A stretch of 64,000 nucleotides of DNA from Bacteroidota bacterium (GTDB lineage Bacteria; Bacteroidota; Bacteroidia; Flavobacteriales; Weeksellaceae). The position numbers and the translations under genes were made by a program. Below the pieces are notes generated by a model. That model was not told the origin of the DNA. It was given only the letters and a program-made list of their open reading frames with translations, and searched no databases. Below, one piece after another: positions 42,327 through 52,214 of this stretch. Location: contig JAFAGO010000029.1 of NCBI GenBank assembly GCA_023422635.1, positions 124,001 to 188,000 of the forward strand, in the 5' to 3' direction. Every line of letters starts with the position of its first letter. Positions within the stretch are counted from its first letter, which is position 1.

Positions 42327-44090
42327 TTAGAAAGTAATTTTTACACCGCCTAAAACCTGAGCGCCCAAAACTTTATATCCTTTAAAGGTTTGATAGTTGG
42401 CGTTGAGTAAATTATTTCCGTGTGCAAAAATACTGAAATTTTTATGGATTTTATACTCTGCAGAAAGATTTAAATCTGCGTATCCGCCAACCTTTTCATT
42501 ACGAAGTTCTTGAATGCCATCAACTGGAAAAGTTTGAGGAACTAAAAACATATTGGTCGTTCTATCGCTTACAAAATATCCATTAAAGCCAAGTTGAAGT
42601 TTTTTGTCGAGCATTGTATATTTGGCTCCAATATTTGCTTTCAATAAAGGTTTGTAAAAAATATGTTCATAGTTATCTAAATCGTATTTGGTATAGTTCA
42701 GTTCGCCATTAATAACAAGATTTTCGAGAGGGAAATACTGAACGCTACCTTTCACTTCACTAATTTTTCCGTTATCATAAACAGCGGAAAATGTATTGGC
42801 AAATCCGTAAGGAGTTTGAACGGCGTTATCAGCATTGATCAAATTATTCCCTTCGTAAAACATAATATCATTTGCTTTACCAAATCCTGCGGAAAAATCA
42901 TATTTTAAGTTTTCTTGAATATCCCCGCGTAAACCAAGATAAAAATGATACTTGGTTTCTGTAGGTTTCAATACTTGGTCGGAAAGCAAATACGGATTTT
43001 CTTGAAGCATATCCGTATATGAATTGAGTTTCAAACCACCATCAACTCCTGCATAAAATTTAAATTCATCAGCGGCGGCAATTTGCAATTCTGCTCTTGG
43101 AAACCAATACGTTTTATTCGATTTCAGTTGTTCTTCTAAAAGAGAATTGTTGTTTTTGGAAGTATTAAAAGTAAAATCAGAGCCCAACATTAAGTACGAT
43201 TCTCCTTTAAATAACGTTACTTTCGGGGAAATCGTTCCGTTGAAAAAACTCGAAGTATTGGCATTTAAAATATCAAAAGTTGTGCTTTGCGTGTCAATTC
43301 CTAAACCTAAATCTCCATTTAACGTAACATCATTGTACACCGGAACGGAATGCTTCGAAAGATTAAATAAAGCAGAAGCTTTGTTTTCGGAAGCATCAAA
43401 AACATCGGTTAAAAAAGACGCTTTTACACGAGCATCATTAAGAATTTCATTGGAATAAAAATCGTAATATCCATCAACATTAATTACGTTTGTTTTCTGT
43501 TTAATATCAATATCAGCACTTGGATTCACGGCATAAATCCCGTAATAATTATACTGATTCGTGGCATAACCTGCGTTGATGTTAAATTTACCTTGTTCTC
43601 CGTAGTTATTTAGAAAAACATTCAAATCTGCTTCGCTTTGTTTCGATTTCCAATCGTAGATTTTCTTGAGTCCGTTGGTTGAATTAAAGTGTACATCAGC
43701 ACCCACTTCCATTTTACTTTCCAAAACTGTAGAAATATTTGCATCCGCCAAAATTCGACCGTAATTTCCCATTCCAAAACGCACATAATTATTTTGATAC
43801 GTGTTGCTGAATTCGGGCGCGATATCCGAACCTTGAATGGTTGATGTTTTAAAATCAGAAACCGCAGGAACATCTGTAATATCATATTTCAGATTTAAAG
43901 AATCCTGAATTTTCTTTTCTTTTGGGGGATAATTTTTAACGGTTTCTACTGAAGTTTTTTTCTTTTCAATTTTGCGAATTTCGGGTTCTCTTTTTTTATT
44001 TAAGATGAGTTTTTCTTCCTTAATCTGTGCGAAAGAAAAAGTCGAAACGCCCAATAATAGGAAAGAAAGTATTTGAATTTTTGTATTCAT
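42327..44090 (-). CDS. Outer-membrane beta-barrel protein (TonB receptor-like, no plug)
   Basis: 587 aa. Signal peptide about 1-21 (STFSFAQ), a Lys/Glu-rich linker (about 25-70), then a barrel with alternating aromatic strands that ends VLGGVKITF. A short stretch near NNLLNANYQTFKGY resembles the C-terminal strands of TonB receptors, but no plug domain is seen. It follows the TPR gene by 64 bp on the same strand, so the pair probably forms one envelope system. Function unknown. Confidence 0.75.
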   Translation of the reverse strand: MNTKIQILSFLLLGVSTFSFAQIKEEKLILNKKREPEIRKIEKKKTSVETVKNYPPKEKKIQDSLNLKYDITDVPAVSDFKTSTIQGSDIAPEFSNTYQNNYVRFGMGNYGRILADANISTVLESKMEVGADVHFNSTNGLKKIYDWKSKQSEADLNVFLNNYGEQGKFNINAGYATNQYNYYGIYAVNPSADIDIKQKTNVINVDGYYDFYSNEILNDARVKASFLTDVFDASENKASALFNLSKHSVPVYNDVTLNGDLGLGIDTQSTTFDILNANTSSFFNGTISPKVTLFKGESYLMLGSDFTFNTSKNNNSLLEEQLKSNKTYWFPRAELQIAAADEFKFYAGVDGGLKLNSYTDMLQENPYLLSDQVLKPTETKYHFYLGLRGDIQENLKYDFSAGFGKANDIMFYEGNNLINADNAVQTPYGFANTFSAVYDNGKISEVKGSVQYFPLENLVINGELNYTKYDLDNYEHIFYKPLLKANIGAKYTMLDKKLQLGFNGYFVSDRTTNMFLVPQTFPVDGIQELRNEKVGGYADLNLSAEYKIHKNFSIFAHGNNLLNANYQTFKGYKVLGAQVLGGVKITF

Positions 44091-44154
44091 AATGAAATTT
44101 GAGACTTTAAGATGAGAGAGTTTGAAACTTTGAAATCATGTTCAAATCGCCACA

Positions 44155-47115
44155 TCATTTGATTTGTTTTTTCACTGCTTTTGCTTCTGCTACAACATCG
44201 GGAAAATCACCATAATTCGTAATAATTTGGTCACAGGTGTAACTCGCTTGATACTGATCTTTTAGCGCTAAATAATTTTTTGCCATAATCACCAGCGCTT
44301 TTGCGCCCCAATATTCTTCGGATGCATAATTATTCGCAAGTTTAAAAATCGTTTCATTCGAAGATTTAAATGCTTTTCCTTTATTTTGATAAAATGCTTT
44401 TGCATATAAAGCTTCCGCGGCAACTTCAGTGTTCGAAGATTTTTCTAATGCAGCGTAAGCATTTTGAGCATCTTTATCTTTCCCTTTATTCATCAAGCTT
44501 CTCGCCTTAATTACTTTTGCACTTTCCAAAATGGTATTGGAATTTTTTGAATTTGCAATTACAGCGTCAGCATATTTTTCTGCTTTGTTAAAGTCTTTTT
44601 CCTCACCATAAAGTTTCATCAATTCAACATTTGCGAAATTTTTAATATTCACATTTGCAGAATTTGAAAGACTTTCGAGATACGTTTTTGCCTCTCCATT
44701 TTTACCTTGAGCCAAATAGATTTGTGCAATTCTGGTTTGCGCATCTTCCTGATAATCATTTTGTACCTGTGCTACATCTTGCAAAACCAAAAGTGCTTTT
44801 GCAGAATTATTAGTTTGATACAAACTTTCTCCCATTTCATATTGCGCTTGGTAAAGACCATCACCCGTTGGATTTTGAGAGAGATACTTTTCGTAATACG
44901 GAATGGCCGTTTTGTAGTCTTTTCGAGCAAAAGCATTTTTAGCCGATGTTAAATTAATTTCATCGATTTCCGAAGCATCTACATTAACACCAACACTTTT
45001 AGCAAAGGTTTGATATCCTGAAACATCCCCATTTTTTACATAAATTGGTCGCGCTGCTTGTACAATTTTTGAAGCATAGGCCGAATTTTGATATTGTTTG
45101 CCTAAAGATTTCAACTCCGAAAGCGCCTTACTTTCCTGATTAAGATCGATGAAATTCTGAGCACGATAAATTTGAGCGTTGGCAACAAGATCTTTATCCG
45201 AAGACGATTTTATCACTTTATCAAAATAGGTATTTGAAGTAGAAAAATCATCCTGTGCGGCATACGCGGTTGCAATTTCATAATTGGAATCGTCTGCATA
45301 ATCTGAATTTGGATATTGCGAAAGCAAATTTTTCAGATTGCTAATTTTCGCTTCGGTGTCGCCTTTAAATCCAAGAGCCATTGCTTTTTGAAAAATAGTA
45401 TAATCGTTCGAAGCATCAGTTTTATCATAAATTGCAATCGCTTCATTTAAATCATTATTCGCATAATACGTATCTGCTAAACGAAGTTCGGCATCTGTTT
45501 TAAATTCTTGTTTTGGATTTTCGAGATATTTTTTGAAATACGCACCTGCCTTTTCGAAGTTTTTCGATTTAAAATACGCATATCCTAAATCATAATCCAA
45601 TTGCTGTTTTTCTGGAAAACTTTCGTTCAATAGTTTTTCATAGCGTACAATTGCAGAAGGATAATTTCCTTTTTGATAATACGTTTGCGCAAGCCAATAT
45701 AAGGCACGTGGCGTAAATTCTTTATTTTCGTTGAGTTCTAAACTTCTGAGTAAATATTTTTCCGCTTCATCATAATTGCCTTTGTTAAACTCTTCCGTTC
45801 CTAAAAGAAAAGAAACTTCTTGATCAATTTTATCCGTTTCGTTAGTTGAATTGGGCAATTTATCGATCGCCTCGAGCGTCTCTTTAAAATTCCCGGAATA
45901 CAGATACGATTTTACAAGTAGCGATTTTAACGCTGTAGTTTTGCTTCCTGAAGGATATTTGCTGATGTAACTTTGAATAACTTTGGGAGCCGCTTCAAAA
46001 GGATTCCCAATATCGTAACTTAGTTTTGCATATTGCTCATGCGCCAATTGTTGTACTGTTTGGTCGTAATTCATTTGATACGCTGAACGAAATGCTGAAA
46101 GTGCTTCTTGCTTTTTGCCGGTTTGCAAATAGGCATTTCCCAATTGATAGTACGCATTTTGCGCTAACGGCGAATCGGAATTTACCAACTGATTGTAATA
46201 CGAAACCGCTTCATCATATCGGCCCATTTTTGAAGCAACAAAACCCATTTCATACAAATCGCTTTCGGACGGATTATTTTGAACATCCAAATAGGTTTTC
46301 AAATTGGGATACGCTTTTTCATACTCTCCAAGCATAAAATAACTTTCACCAATAATTTTATGAACTTCAGCTTTATAGTCAGAAGAAATAGTGTAATTCA
46401 AAAGCTCATTTCCTTCATCAATGGCCTTTTCGTAGTCTTTATCGTTAAAATACAATTGCACATAGTATGGACGAACCAATTGGGAAAATTTTTCGTCATT
46501 CTTAATGGAATCAAAATACTGAAAAGCCTTCTCACTTTGTCCATCTTGATAATACAAATGTCCCAACATATAGGCAACATCGCCTTTTTCGGTTTCATCT
46601 AAATTTTGATACGATTCTTCCAACGCTTCAATTGCGCCTGCTGAATCCCCAGTCATAAATTTGGCATAACCCAACTTTAATATATATTGGGTATTTTCTT
46701 CTTTTGAAAGCTGATATTGATTGACCTTTTGCAAGGTTTCAAGTGCTTTTTCAAAATCTTTTTGAGCTAGGTAATAATCCGCTAAAGGCAAATTTGCTTG
46801 CGCGAAATACGCAGAATTTGGGTATTGCTTCATAAAAGCAGCCAAACCTTCCTCCGCATGATTTTTTTGCAGAATCACACCAATTACATTATCAAAAAAC
46901 TGAGCTGCTTCCTTTCGAGAATTGGAAAGTGTAGCGTTGTAGAAATACTGTTGCGCAAATTCATACTGCGCAGCATTGTATATCTTCGTTTGATAAAGAT
47001 TTTCAGCAAGATTGAACGTATATTCATCTTTATCCCTATAATATTGAGAAAGTTGCGCGTTTGCATACCCGAAATATGCAAAAGCAACAGCGATTAAAAT
47101 TTTCTTCGAATTCAT
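44155..47115 (-). CDS. Periplasmic tetratricopeptide repeat protein
   Basis: 986 aa with a signal peptide (about 1-20, AFAYFGYANAQ). About twenty TPR-like helical repeats follow (for example SEKAFQYFDSIKND, YDEAEKYLLRSLELNEN, FEKAGAYFKKYLENP). It is expected to be a scaffold in the periplasm, with the following outer-membrane barrel as probable partner. ATG 47115 is preferred over 47148 because it puts the signal peptide first. Downstream it meets the barrel gene; upstream it is divergent from the permease across the DnaA-box region. Confidence 0.88.
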   Translation of the reverse strand: MNSKKILIAVAFAYFGYANAQLSQYYRDKDEYTFNLAENLYQTKIYNAAQYEFAQQYFYNATLSNSRKEAAQFFDNVIGVILQKNHAEEGLAAFMKQYPNSAYFAQANLPLADYYLAQKDFEKALETLQKVNQYQLSKEENTQYILKLGYAKFMTGDSAGAIEALEESYQNLDETEKGDVAYMLGHLYYQDGQSEKAFQYFDSIKNDEKFSQLVRPYYVQLYFNDKDYEKAIDEGNELLNYTISSDYKAEVHKIIGESYFMLGEYEKAYPNLKTYLDVQNNPSESDLYEMGFVASKMGRYDEAVSYYNQLVNSDSPLAQNAYYQLGNAYLQTGKKQEALSAFRSAYQMNYDQTVQQLAHEQYAKLSYDIGNPFEAAPKVIQSYISKYPSGSKTTALKSLLVKSYLYSGNFKETLEAIDKLPNSTNETDKIDQEVSFLLGTEEFNKGNYDEAEKYLLRSLELNENKEFTPRALYWLAQTYYQKGNYPSAIVRYEKLLNESFPEKQQLDYDLGYAYFKSKNFEKAGAYFKKYLENPKQEFKTDAELRLADTYYANNDLNEAIAIYDKTDASNDYTIFQKAMALGFKGDTEAKISNLKNLLSQYPNSDYADDSNYEIATAYAAQDDFSTSNTYFDKVIKSSSDKDLVANAQIYRAQNFIDLNQESKALSELKSLGKQYQNSAYASKIVQAARPIYVKNGDVSGYQTFAKSVGVNVDASEIDEINLTSAKNAFARKDYKTAIPYYEKYLSQNPTGDGLYQAQYEMGESLYQTNNSAKALLVLQDVAQVQNDYQEDAQTRIAQIYLAQGKNGEAKTYLESLSNSANVNIKNFANVELMKLYGEEKDFNKAEKYADAVIANSKNSNTILESAKVIKARSLMNKGKDKDAQNAYAALEKSSNTEVAAEALYAKAFYQNKGKAFKSSNETIFKLANNYASEEYWGAKALVIMAKNYLALKDQYQASYTCDQIITNYGDFPDVVAEAKAVKKQIK

Positions 47116-47188
47116 GAAGTACGATTTAAAATACCACCGTTTAGGCAATTTTATGATTGATTAATTCTTTATCGGAAAAACCGAAAAG

Positions 47189-47269
47189 TTATCCACAATT
47201 AGGAAACGAAATTATCAAAAACTTATTGCATTTACAATAGTTTTTAGCATATTGTTAATTTGTGGATAA
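47189..47269. promoter_or_regulatory. Pair of inverted perfect DnaA boxes
   Basis: TTATCCACA at 47189-47197 and TGTGGATAA at 47261-47269, both exact consensus boxes facing each other across 63 bp of AT-rich DNA (TTATTGCATTTACAATAG and similar). They lie between divergent genes. It could be part of oriC or a DnaA-controlled promoter; dnaA itself is not in the window. Confidence 0.6.
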
Positions 47270-47338
47270 TTTAAGATATATTAACGTAAAGTTTCAGTAC
47301 GCACGCTATTTTTTTAACAATTATTTTACATAAATGAT

Positions 47339-47346
47339 TACATTTG
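47339..47346 (+). promoter_or_regulatory. -7 promoter element of the permease gene
   Basis: TACATTTG, an exact TAnnTTTG match 37 bp before the ATG at 47384. Confidence 0.55.
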
Positions 47347-47383
47347 TTCAAGAAACGACTTTAAAATTCAATCTTACAATTCA

Positions 47384-49057
47384 ATGAATCAATTATTCAG
47401 GAGGAAAAAATATGGAGCTGGCGACCAGACTTCAGGACTATTGCGTGTGCTTGGCGTTTGGGATATTGTATTTTTTGGAATTGCCGCCATTATTGGAGCG
47501 GGAAGCTTCAGCAGTTTAGGCGAAGCGGTATTTAAAGGCGGACCAGGCGTTATTCTACTCTATTTAATATGTGGTTTTGCATGTGCTTTTACCGCTTTAT
47601 GTTATGCTGAATTTGCAAGCCGAATTCCTATGGCTGGTTCCGCATATACCTATGCGTACGCAAGTTTCGGAGAATTAATTGCATGGATTATCGGTTGGGC
47701 ACTTATTATGGAATATTCCTTTGGGAACATTTATGTCGCCTTTTCTTGGTCGGATTATTTTACCAGTTTTCTGGAGCGTTTAGGTTTTCATATCCCTGAC
47801 TATTTAACGTGTAGTTACAGCGAAGCAAAAAAAGCATTTTTGGGGAATTCACAAAATGCTGAATTGCTCAACGCTTGGAAATCTGCGCCCATAATTGGTG
47901 GATTAAAAATAATTTTAGATGTTCCCGCGTTGGTGATTAACGCCTTAATTACATGGTTGTGCTACGTTGGTGTGAAGGAAAGCAAGAACTTCAATAATGT
48001 TCTCGTGATTCTAAAATTAGCCGTAATTGTATTGGTGATTTTAGTAGGAATACAATATGTTTCGGTTGATAATTGGACTCCCGTAAATCCCGAAACAGGC
48101 GAACACTCTTTTATGCCAAATGGATTTGCTGGAGTTATGAGCGCTGTTTCTGGAGTGTTTTTTGCGTACATTGGATTTGATGCCTTGAGTGTACTTTCTG
48201 AAGAAACTAAAAATCCCCAGAAAACACTTCCACGGGGAATGATCATTTCATTAATTGTATGTACCGTTATTTATATCGCATTAACCTTAGTATTAACAGG
48301 AATGGTTGATTATCGCAAGTTTGATGGCGTTGGCGATCCACTAGCGTTTATATTTGCAGCCGGAAATGCCAATCTTGCTTGGATGGAACTGGTCGTTTCT
48401 TTTATCGCAATTATTGCGATTACCACGGTACTTTTGGTATTTCAAATGGGACAACCTAGAATTTGGTATGCCATGAGTAGAGATGGATTAATGCCAAAGA
48501 AATTTCAAGAAATTGATCCAAAACACAAAACACCATCTTACGCTACAATTATGACGGGCTTGGTAGTTGGAGTACCTATTTTGTTCACCGATAAAACCTT
48601 TATATTAGACTTCACAAGTATCGGAACCATTTTCGCTTTTGTGCTGGTTTGTGGAGGCGTTCTTTTGCTTCCAGAAAAAGAAAAAATTAAAGGCAGATTT
48701 CATTTACCCTATATCAATTCCAGATTTATTTTCCCCATTTTATTCCTAGGTGGATTGGCATTTTTTTACTTCTGGCAGAAAGATTTCTTCATAAATGTAA
48801 TGGATTGGAAAGATCCTAATGAAGGGGAATTTCGCATTTCTGTATTCTTTTACATCTTGATCAATATTGGACTTTGCGTTTTAGCATTTGTAAAAAAACT
48901 TTCGCTAATTCCGCTTATTGGTTTAAGTTCTTGCTTATACTTACTTACAGGAATGAGCCATAACAATTGGTTTTGGTTCGGGCTTTGGTTTGCCATTGGT
49001 TTGCTAATTTATTTTTTTTACGGATACAAACACAGCAAATTGAGAAACGAGAAATAG
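47384..49057 (+). CDS. Amino acid permease (APC superfamily, CAT-like)
   Basis: Inner-membrane amino acid transporter, probably proton-coupled. 557 aa with about 12-14 TM helices. The family opening is FGIAAIIGAGSFSSLGEAVFKGGPG (TM1, broken helix GxG, about residues 31-55). It continues with YAEFASRIPMAGSAYTY and IGFDALSVLSEETKNPQKTLPRGM (TM6/loop). The size and motifs suit cationic amino acid transporter-like members. The C terminus has extra hydrophobic helices. Confidence 0.88.
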   Translation: MNQLFRRKKYGAGDQTSGLLRVLGVWDIVFFGIAAIIGAGSFSSLGEAVFKGGPGVILLYLICGFACAFTALCYAEFASRIPMAGSAYTYAYASFGELIAWIIGWALIMEYSFGNIYVAFSWSDYFTSFLERLGFHIPDYLTCSYSEAKKAFLGNSQNAELLNAWKSAPIIGGLKIILDVPALVINALITWLCYVGVKESKNFNNVLVILKLAVIVLVILVGIQYVSVDNWTPVNPETGEHSFMPNGFAGVMSAVSGVFFAYIGFDALSVLSEETKNPQKTLPRGMIISLIVCTVIYIALTLVLTGMVDYRKFDGVGDPLAFIFAAGNANLAWMELVVSFIAIIAITTVLLVFQMGQPRIWYAMSRDGLMPKKFQEIDPKHKTPSYATIMTGLVVGVPILFTDKTFILDFTSIGTIFAFVLVCGGVLLLPEKEKIKGRFHLPYINSRFIFPILFLGGLAFFYFWQKDFFINVMDWKDPNEGEFRISVFFYILINIGLCVLAFVKKLSLIPLIGLSSCLYLLTGMSHNNWFWFGLWFAIGLLIYFFYGYKHSKLRNEK

Positions 49058-49117
49058 TATTTGCGTTAAACCTGATTCAATTCATCTTATTTAAAATCAT
49101 TACAACAAAAGTATGCG

Positions 49118-49125
49118 TATTTTTG
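49118..49125 (+). promoter_or_regulatory. -7 promoter element of hemN
   Basis: TATTTTTG, an exact TAnnTTTG match only 4 bp before the hemN ATG, implying a nearly leaderless transcript. Confidence 0.5.
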
Positions 49126-49129
49126 TAGA

Positions 49130-50488
49130 ATGAATTCTTTGGTTGACAAATACAATATTCCTGGACCGCGCTACACTTCCTACCCTACAGTTCCTTATTG
49201 GGAAGAAAACCTTTTTTCTGCTGATCAATGGATCAAAAGTGTACAAAGCTCCTTTATTGAAAGCAATAAAAAAGAAGGCATAAGCATTTACATTCACTTG
49301 CCTTTTTGCGAATCTTTGTGTACATTTTGCGCGTGCCACAAGCGAATTACCAAACAGCATTCTGTAGAAACAACATACATTGAAACGGTTTTAAAAGAGT
49401 GGGAATTGTACCTAAAACTGTTTGATGAAAAACCACTGATAAAAGAACTTCATTTGGGAGGCGGAACTCCAACTTTTTTTTCGCCAGAAAATCTTGAAAT
49501 TCTTTTAAAAGGAATTTTTGAAACTGCTGAAATAGCAACACATCCAGAATTTAGTTTTGAAGGTCATCCCAACAACACTACAAAAGCGCATTTACAAAAA
49601 CTCTACGATTTAGGTTTTCGAAGAGTGAGTTTCGGTGTGCAAGATTACGATTTAAAAGTACAGAAAGCCATCCACAGAATTCAACCTTTTGAAAAAGTTA
49701 AACAAGTTACGGATTGGTCTCGAGAGATTGGATACAAAAGCATTAGTCATGATTTGGTTTTTGGATTGCCCCATCAAAATTGGGAGACCATGGAAGCAAC
49801 AATTCATAAAACTTTGGAGTTAAAACCAGATCGACTTGCCTTCTATTCTTATGCTCACGTCCCTTGGATTAAAGGTGTCGGGCAACGCGGCTTCGATGAA
49901 AACGATCTTCCAACGGGAGAAGAAAAAAGAAAATTGTACCAAAATGGAAAATTGCTTTTTGAACAATTAGGGTATCAAGAAATTGGAATGGATCATTTTG
50001 CGCTAACCAATGACGATTTGTACCTGTCGATGGAAGACAAAAAATTACATCGAAATTTTATGGGTTACACCTCGAGCAAAACCCAACTGATGATTGGTCT
50101 TGGGATGTCGGCAATTTCGGATTCTTGGTATGCGTTTGCCCAAAATGTAAAAACCGTTGAAGAATATCAAAAGTTGGTAAATGAAGGACAAATCCCTTTA
50201 TTTAGAGGACATCTTTTAACGCAAGAAGATTTAATTATCCGAAAACACATTTTGAATTTAATGTGCCAATTAGAAACAAGTTGGGATATTGAAACAGCAT
50301 TTCCTGAACTCGAAAATTCACTATCAATTTTAAAAGAAATGGAAAAAGATGGTTTGGTTGCCATCGACAAAAATAAAATTACAATTACTGAAAAAGGAAG
50401 AACATTCACAAGAAATGTCGCAATGGCATTTGATCTTCGTATGCTTCGAAACAAACCTGAAACCCGAGTGTTTTCAATGACGGTGTAA
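49130..50488 (+). CDS. hemN: Oxygen-independent coproporphyrinogen III oxidase
   Basis: Radical-SAM enzyme converting coproporphyrinogen III to protoporphyrinogen IX in heme synthesis without O2. 452 aa. The GPRYTSYPTVPYW start motif (about 11-23) is followed by YIHLPFCESLCTFCACHK (4Fe-4S cysteines in CxxxCxxC, plus the fourth typical Cys, about 54-67). The GGGTP motif is at LHLGGGTPTFF (about 107-117). A C-terminal HemN domain follows (MDHFALTNDDL, NFMGYTSS). Confidence 0.95.
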   Translation: MNSLVDKYNIPGPRYTSYPTVPYWEENLFSADQWIKSVQSSFIESNKKEGISIYIHLPFCESLCTFCACHKRITKQHSVETTYIETVLKEWELYLKLFDEKPLIKELHLGGGTPTFFSPENLEILLKGIFETAEIATHPEFSFEGHPNNTTKAHLQKLYDLGFRRVSFGVQDYDLKVQKAIHRIQPFEKVKQVTDWSREIGYKSISHDLVFGLPHQNWETMEATIHKTLELKPDRLAFYSYAHVPWIKGVGQRGFDENDLPTGEEKRKLYQNGKLLFEQLGYQEIGMDHFALTNDDLYLSMEDKKLHRNFMGYTSSKTQLMIGLGMSAISDSWYAFAQNVKTVEEYQKLVNEGQIPLFRGHLLTQEDLIIRKHILNLMCQLETSWDIETAFPELENSLSILKEMEKDGLVAIDKNKITITEKGRTFTRNVAMAFDLRMLRNKPETRVFSMTV

Positions 50489-50498
50489 CTAAAAATAA

Positions 50499-50532
50499 AA
50501 AAACGGACAATCGTAAAAGATTATCCGTTTTT
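50499..50532. terminator. Bidirectional terminator downstream of hemN
   Basis: AAAAACGGACAATC / GATTATCCGTTTTT, 14-bp stem with one mismatch and a GTAAAA loop, between converging genes. Confidence 0.85.
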
Positions 50533-50535
50533 GTT

Positions 50536-50901
50536 TTATTTCATATTAATTACGCGATCTACCACATATTTTGTGTTTCCCCTCCATGGAACCGACCCGT
50601 GATATTCTTTATAATGAAGATCGAAATATTTACCGGAGTTGTTTTCTAATTGTTGAAAAACAGCATCATCTTCAATCGAAAATTCAAATTCGTAGCTGGT
50701 AAGATTTCCGGTTTTTGGATTTCCACCAAAGCCTTGCTGTATTAATTTTCCTTCGTAGGTTTTAAATACGTTTCCTTTCCGTACGGCGTAATTTAAATAT
50801 CCGGATTTTACTCCTTCACCGAAAACGAAAAAATATTTGTACCAAACAAAACCTCCTAAAAGAATCAGTATGGCAATAAGCGTAATCCAAAGATATTTCA
50901 T
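50536..50901 (-). CDS. Conserved hypothetical small exported or membrane-anchored protein
   Basis: 121 aa with one N-terminal TM helix (about 3-21) and a small extracytoplasmic domain (YFDLHYKEYHGSVPWRGNTKYVVDRV). This short family is common in Bacteroidota and is often mislabelled in databases; I assign no enzyme activity. It is separated from the acyl-CoA dehydrogenase by 36 bp and may share its promoter. Confidence 0.8.
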   Translation of the reverse strand: MKYLWITLIAILILLGGFVWYKYFFVFGEGVKSGYLNYAVRKGNVFKTYEGKLIQQGFGGNPKTGNLTSYEFEFSIEDDAVFQQLENNSGKYFDLHYKEYHGSVPWRGNTKYVVDRVINMK

Positions 50902-50937
50902 AAGTGCATTTTTTAAAATTTCCTCAAACTTAAGAAA

Positions 50938-52080
50938 TTATTTCTTCGAAATCGATCTGGAAATTACAATTTTTTGAATTTCTGATGTTCCCTCGTAAAT
51001 TTGGGTGATTTTTGCATCTCTCATCATTCTTTCCACGTGGTACTCTTTCACATAGCCGTAACCACCGTGAATTTGAACGGCTTCCACCGTAGTGTCCATT
51101 GCCACTTGAGAAGAATATAGTTTTGCCATTGCTCCAATTTCAGAAATATCTTTGCCTTCATCTTTTTCTGCAGCTGCTTTATACACCAACATTCTTGCCG
51201 CTGTAATTTGAGTATGCATATCTGCCAATTTAAAAGCAATTGCCTGATGATTAATAATTTCCGTACCGAAAGCTTTTCTTACTTTCGCATACTGAAGTGC
51301 CAATTCATACGCTCCAGAAGCAATACCAAGCGCTTGAGAAGCAATACCAATTCTACCTCCATTTAAAACTGCCATAGCGAAATTAAAACCAAAACCATCT
51401 TCGCCAATTCTGTTTTCTTTCGGAACTTTTACATCCGTAAACAATAAAGAATGGGTATCGCTGCCTCTAATTCCGAGTTTATCTTCCTTAGGGCCAATTT
51501 CAAATCCTTCCCATCCTCGTTCAACAATAAAAGCGTTTATGCCTTTATGCTTTTTTTCAGGATGCGTTTGTGCAATTACAATATAATAGGTTGCGCGACC
51601 ACCATTGGTAATCCAATTTTTGGTACCATTTAACAAGTAGTAATCCCCTTTATCTTCGGCGGTCGTATGTTGAGAGGTAGCATCAGAACCTGCTTCTGGT
51701 TCAGAAAGGGCAAAAGCACCAACTACTTCCCCACTTGCTAATGGTACTAGATATTTTTGTTTCTGCTCTTCGCTTGCGTATTTATCAATTCCAGTACAAA
51801 CAAGAGAATTGTTAACCGACATAATTACCGCTGCCGAGGCATCTACTTTCGCGATTTCTTCCATAGCGACAACGTACGACATTGCATCCATTCCCGAACC
51901 ACCATATTCAGGAGCTACCATCATACCTAAAAATCCCAGTTCAGCCATTTTTTTCACCAACTCTTCTGGAAATTTTTGATCACGATCTCTTTCAATAACA
52001 CCGGGCAATAATTCGGTTTGTGCAAAATCTCTAGCAGCTTGCTGAATCATCAGCTGTTCTTCAGATAGATTAAAATCCAT
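50938..52080 (-). CDS. Short-chain acyl-CoA dehydrogenase
   Basis: FAD-dependent alpha,beta-dehydrogenation of acyl-CoA, first step of beta-oxidation; electrons go to ETF. 380 aa, standard length when starting at MDFNLSEEQL (52080); the longer frame to 52191 adds an atypical basic tail. The motif GAFALSEPEAGSDATS is present and the catalytic Glu lies in QIYEGTSEIQ (about residue 366). It is divergent from the acyl-CoA ligase, suggesting joint control of fatty acid use. Confidence 0.93.
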   Translation of the reverse strand: MDFNLSEEQLMIQQAARDFAQTELLPGVIERDRDQKFPEELVKKMAELGFLGMMVAPEYGGSGMDAMSYVVAMEEIAKVDASAAVIMSVNNSLVCTGIDKYASEEQKQKYLVPLASGEVVGAFALSEPEAGSDATSQHTTAEDKGDYYLLNGTKNWITNGGRATYYIVIAQTHPEKKHKGINAFIVERGWEGFEIGPKEDKLGIRGSDTHSLLFTDVKVPKENRIGEDGFGFNFAMAVLNGGRIGIASQALGIASGAYELALQYAKVRKAFGTEIINHQAIAFKLADMHTQITAARMLVYKAAAEKDEGKDISEIGAMAKLYSSQVAMDTTVEAVQIHGGYGYVKEYHVERMMRDAKITQIYEGTSEIQKIVISRSISKK

Positions 52081-52214
52081 TTTGTTTAAAGTTTTTTTTG
52101 TAAGGTTTGTGTGCTTGTAAATGTACAATTTCTGTAATAATACCAAAATTCTTTTTTTTGGTAGATTCCTAAAAAATTTTATATTTACCAAATCACCCTT
52201 TTATAAGATAGAAT

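Noticed and set aside
47384..49057. A riboswitch upstream of the permease
   Set aside because: The leader after the promoter is only about 30 nt, too short for a known riboswitch.
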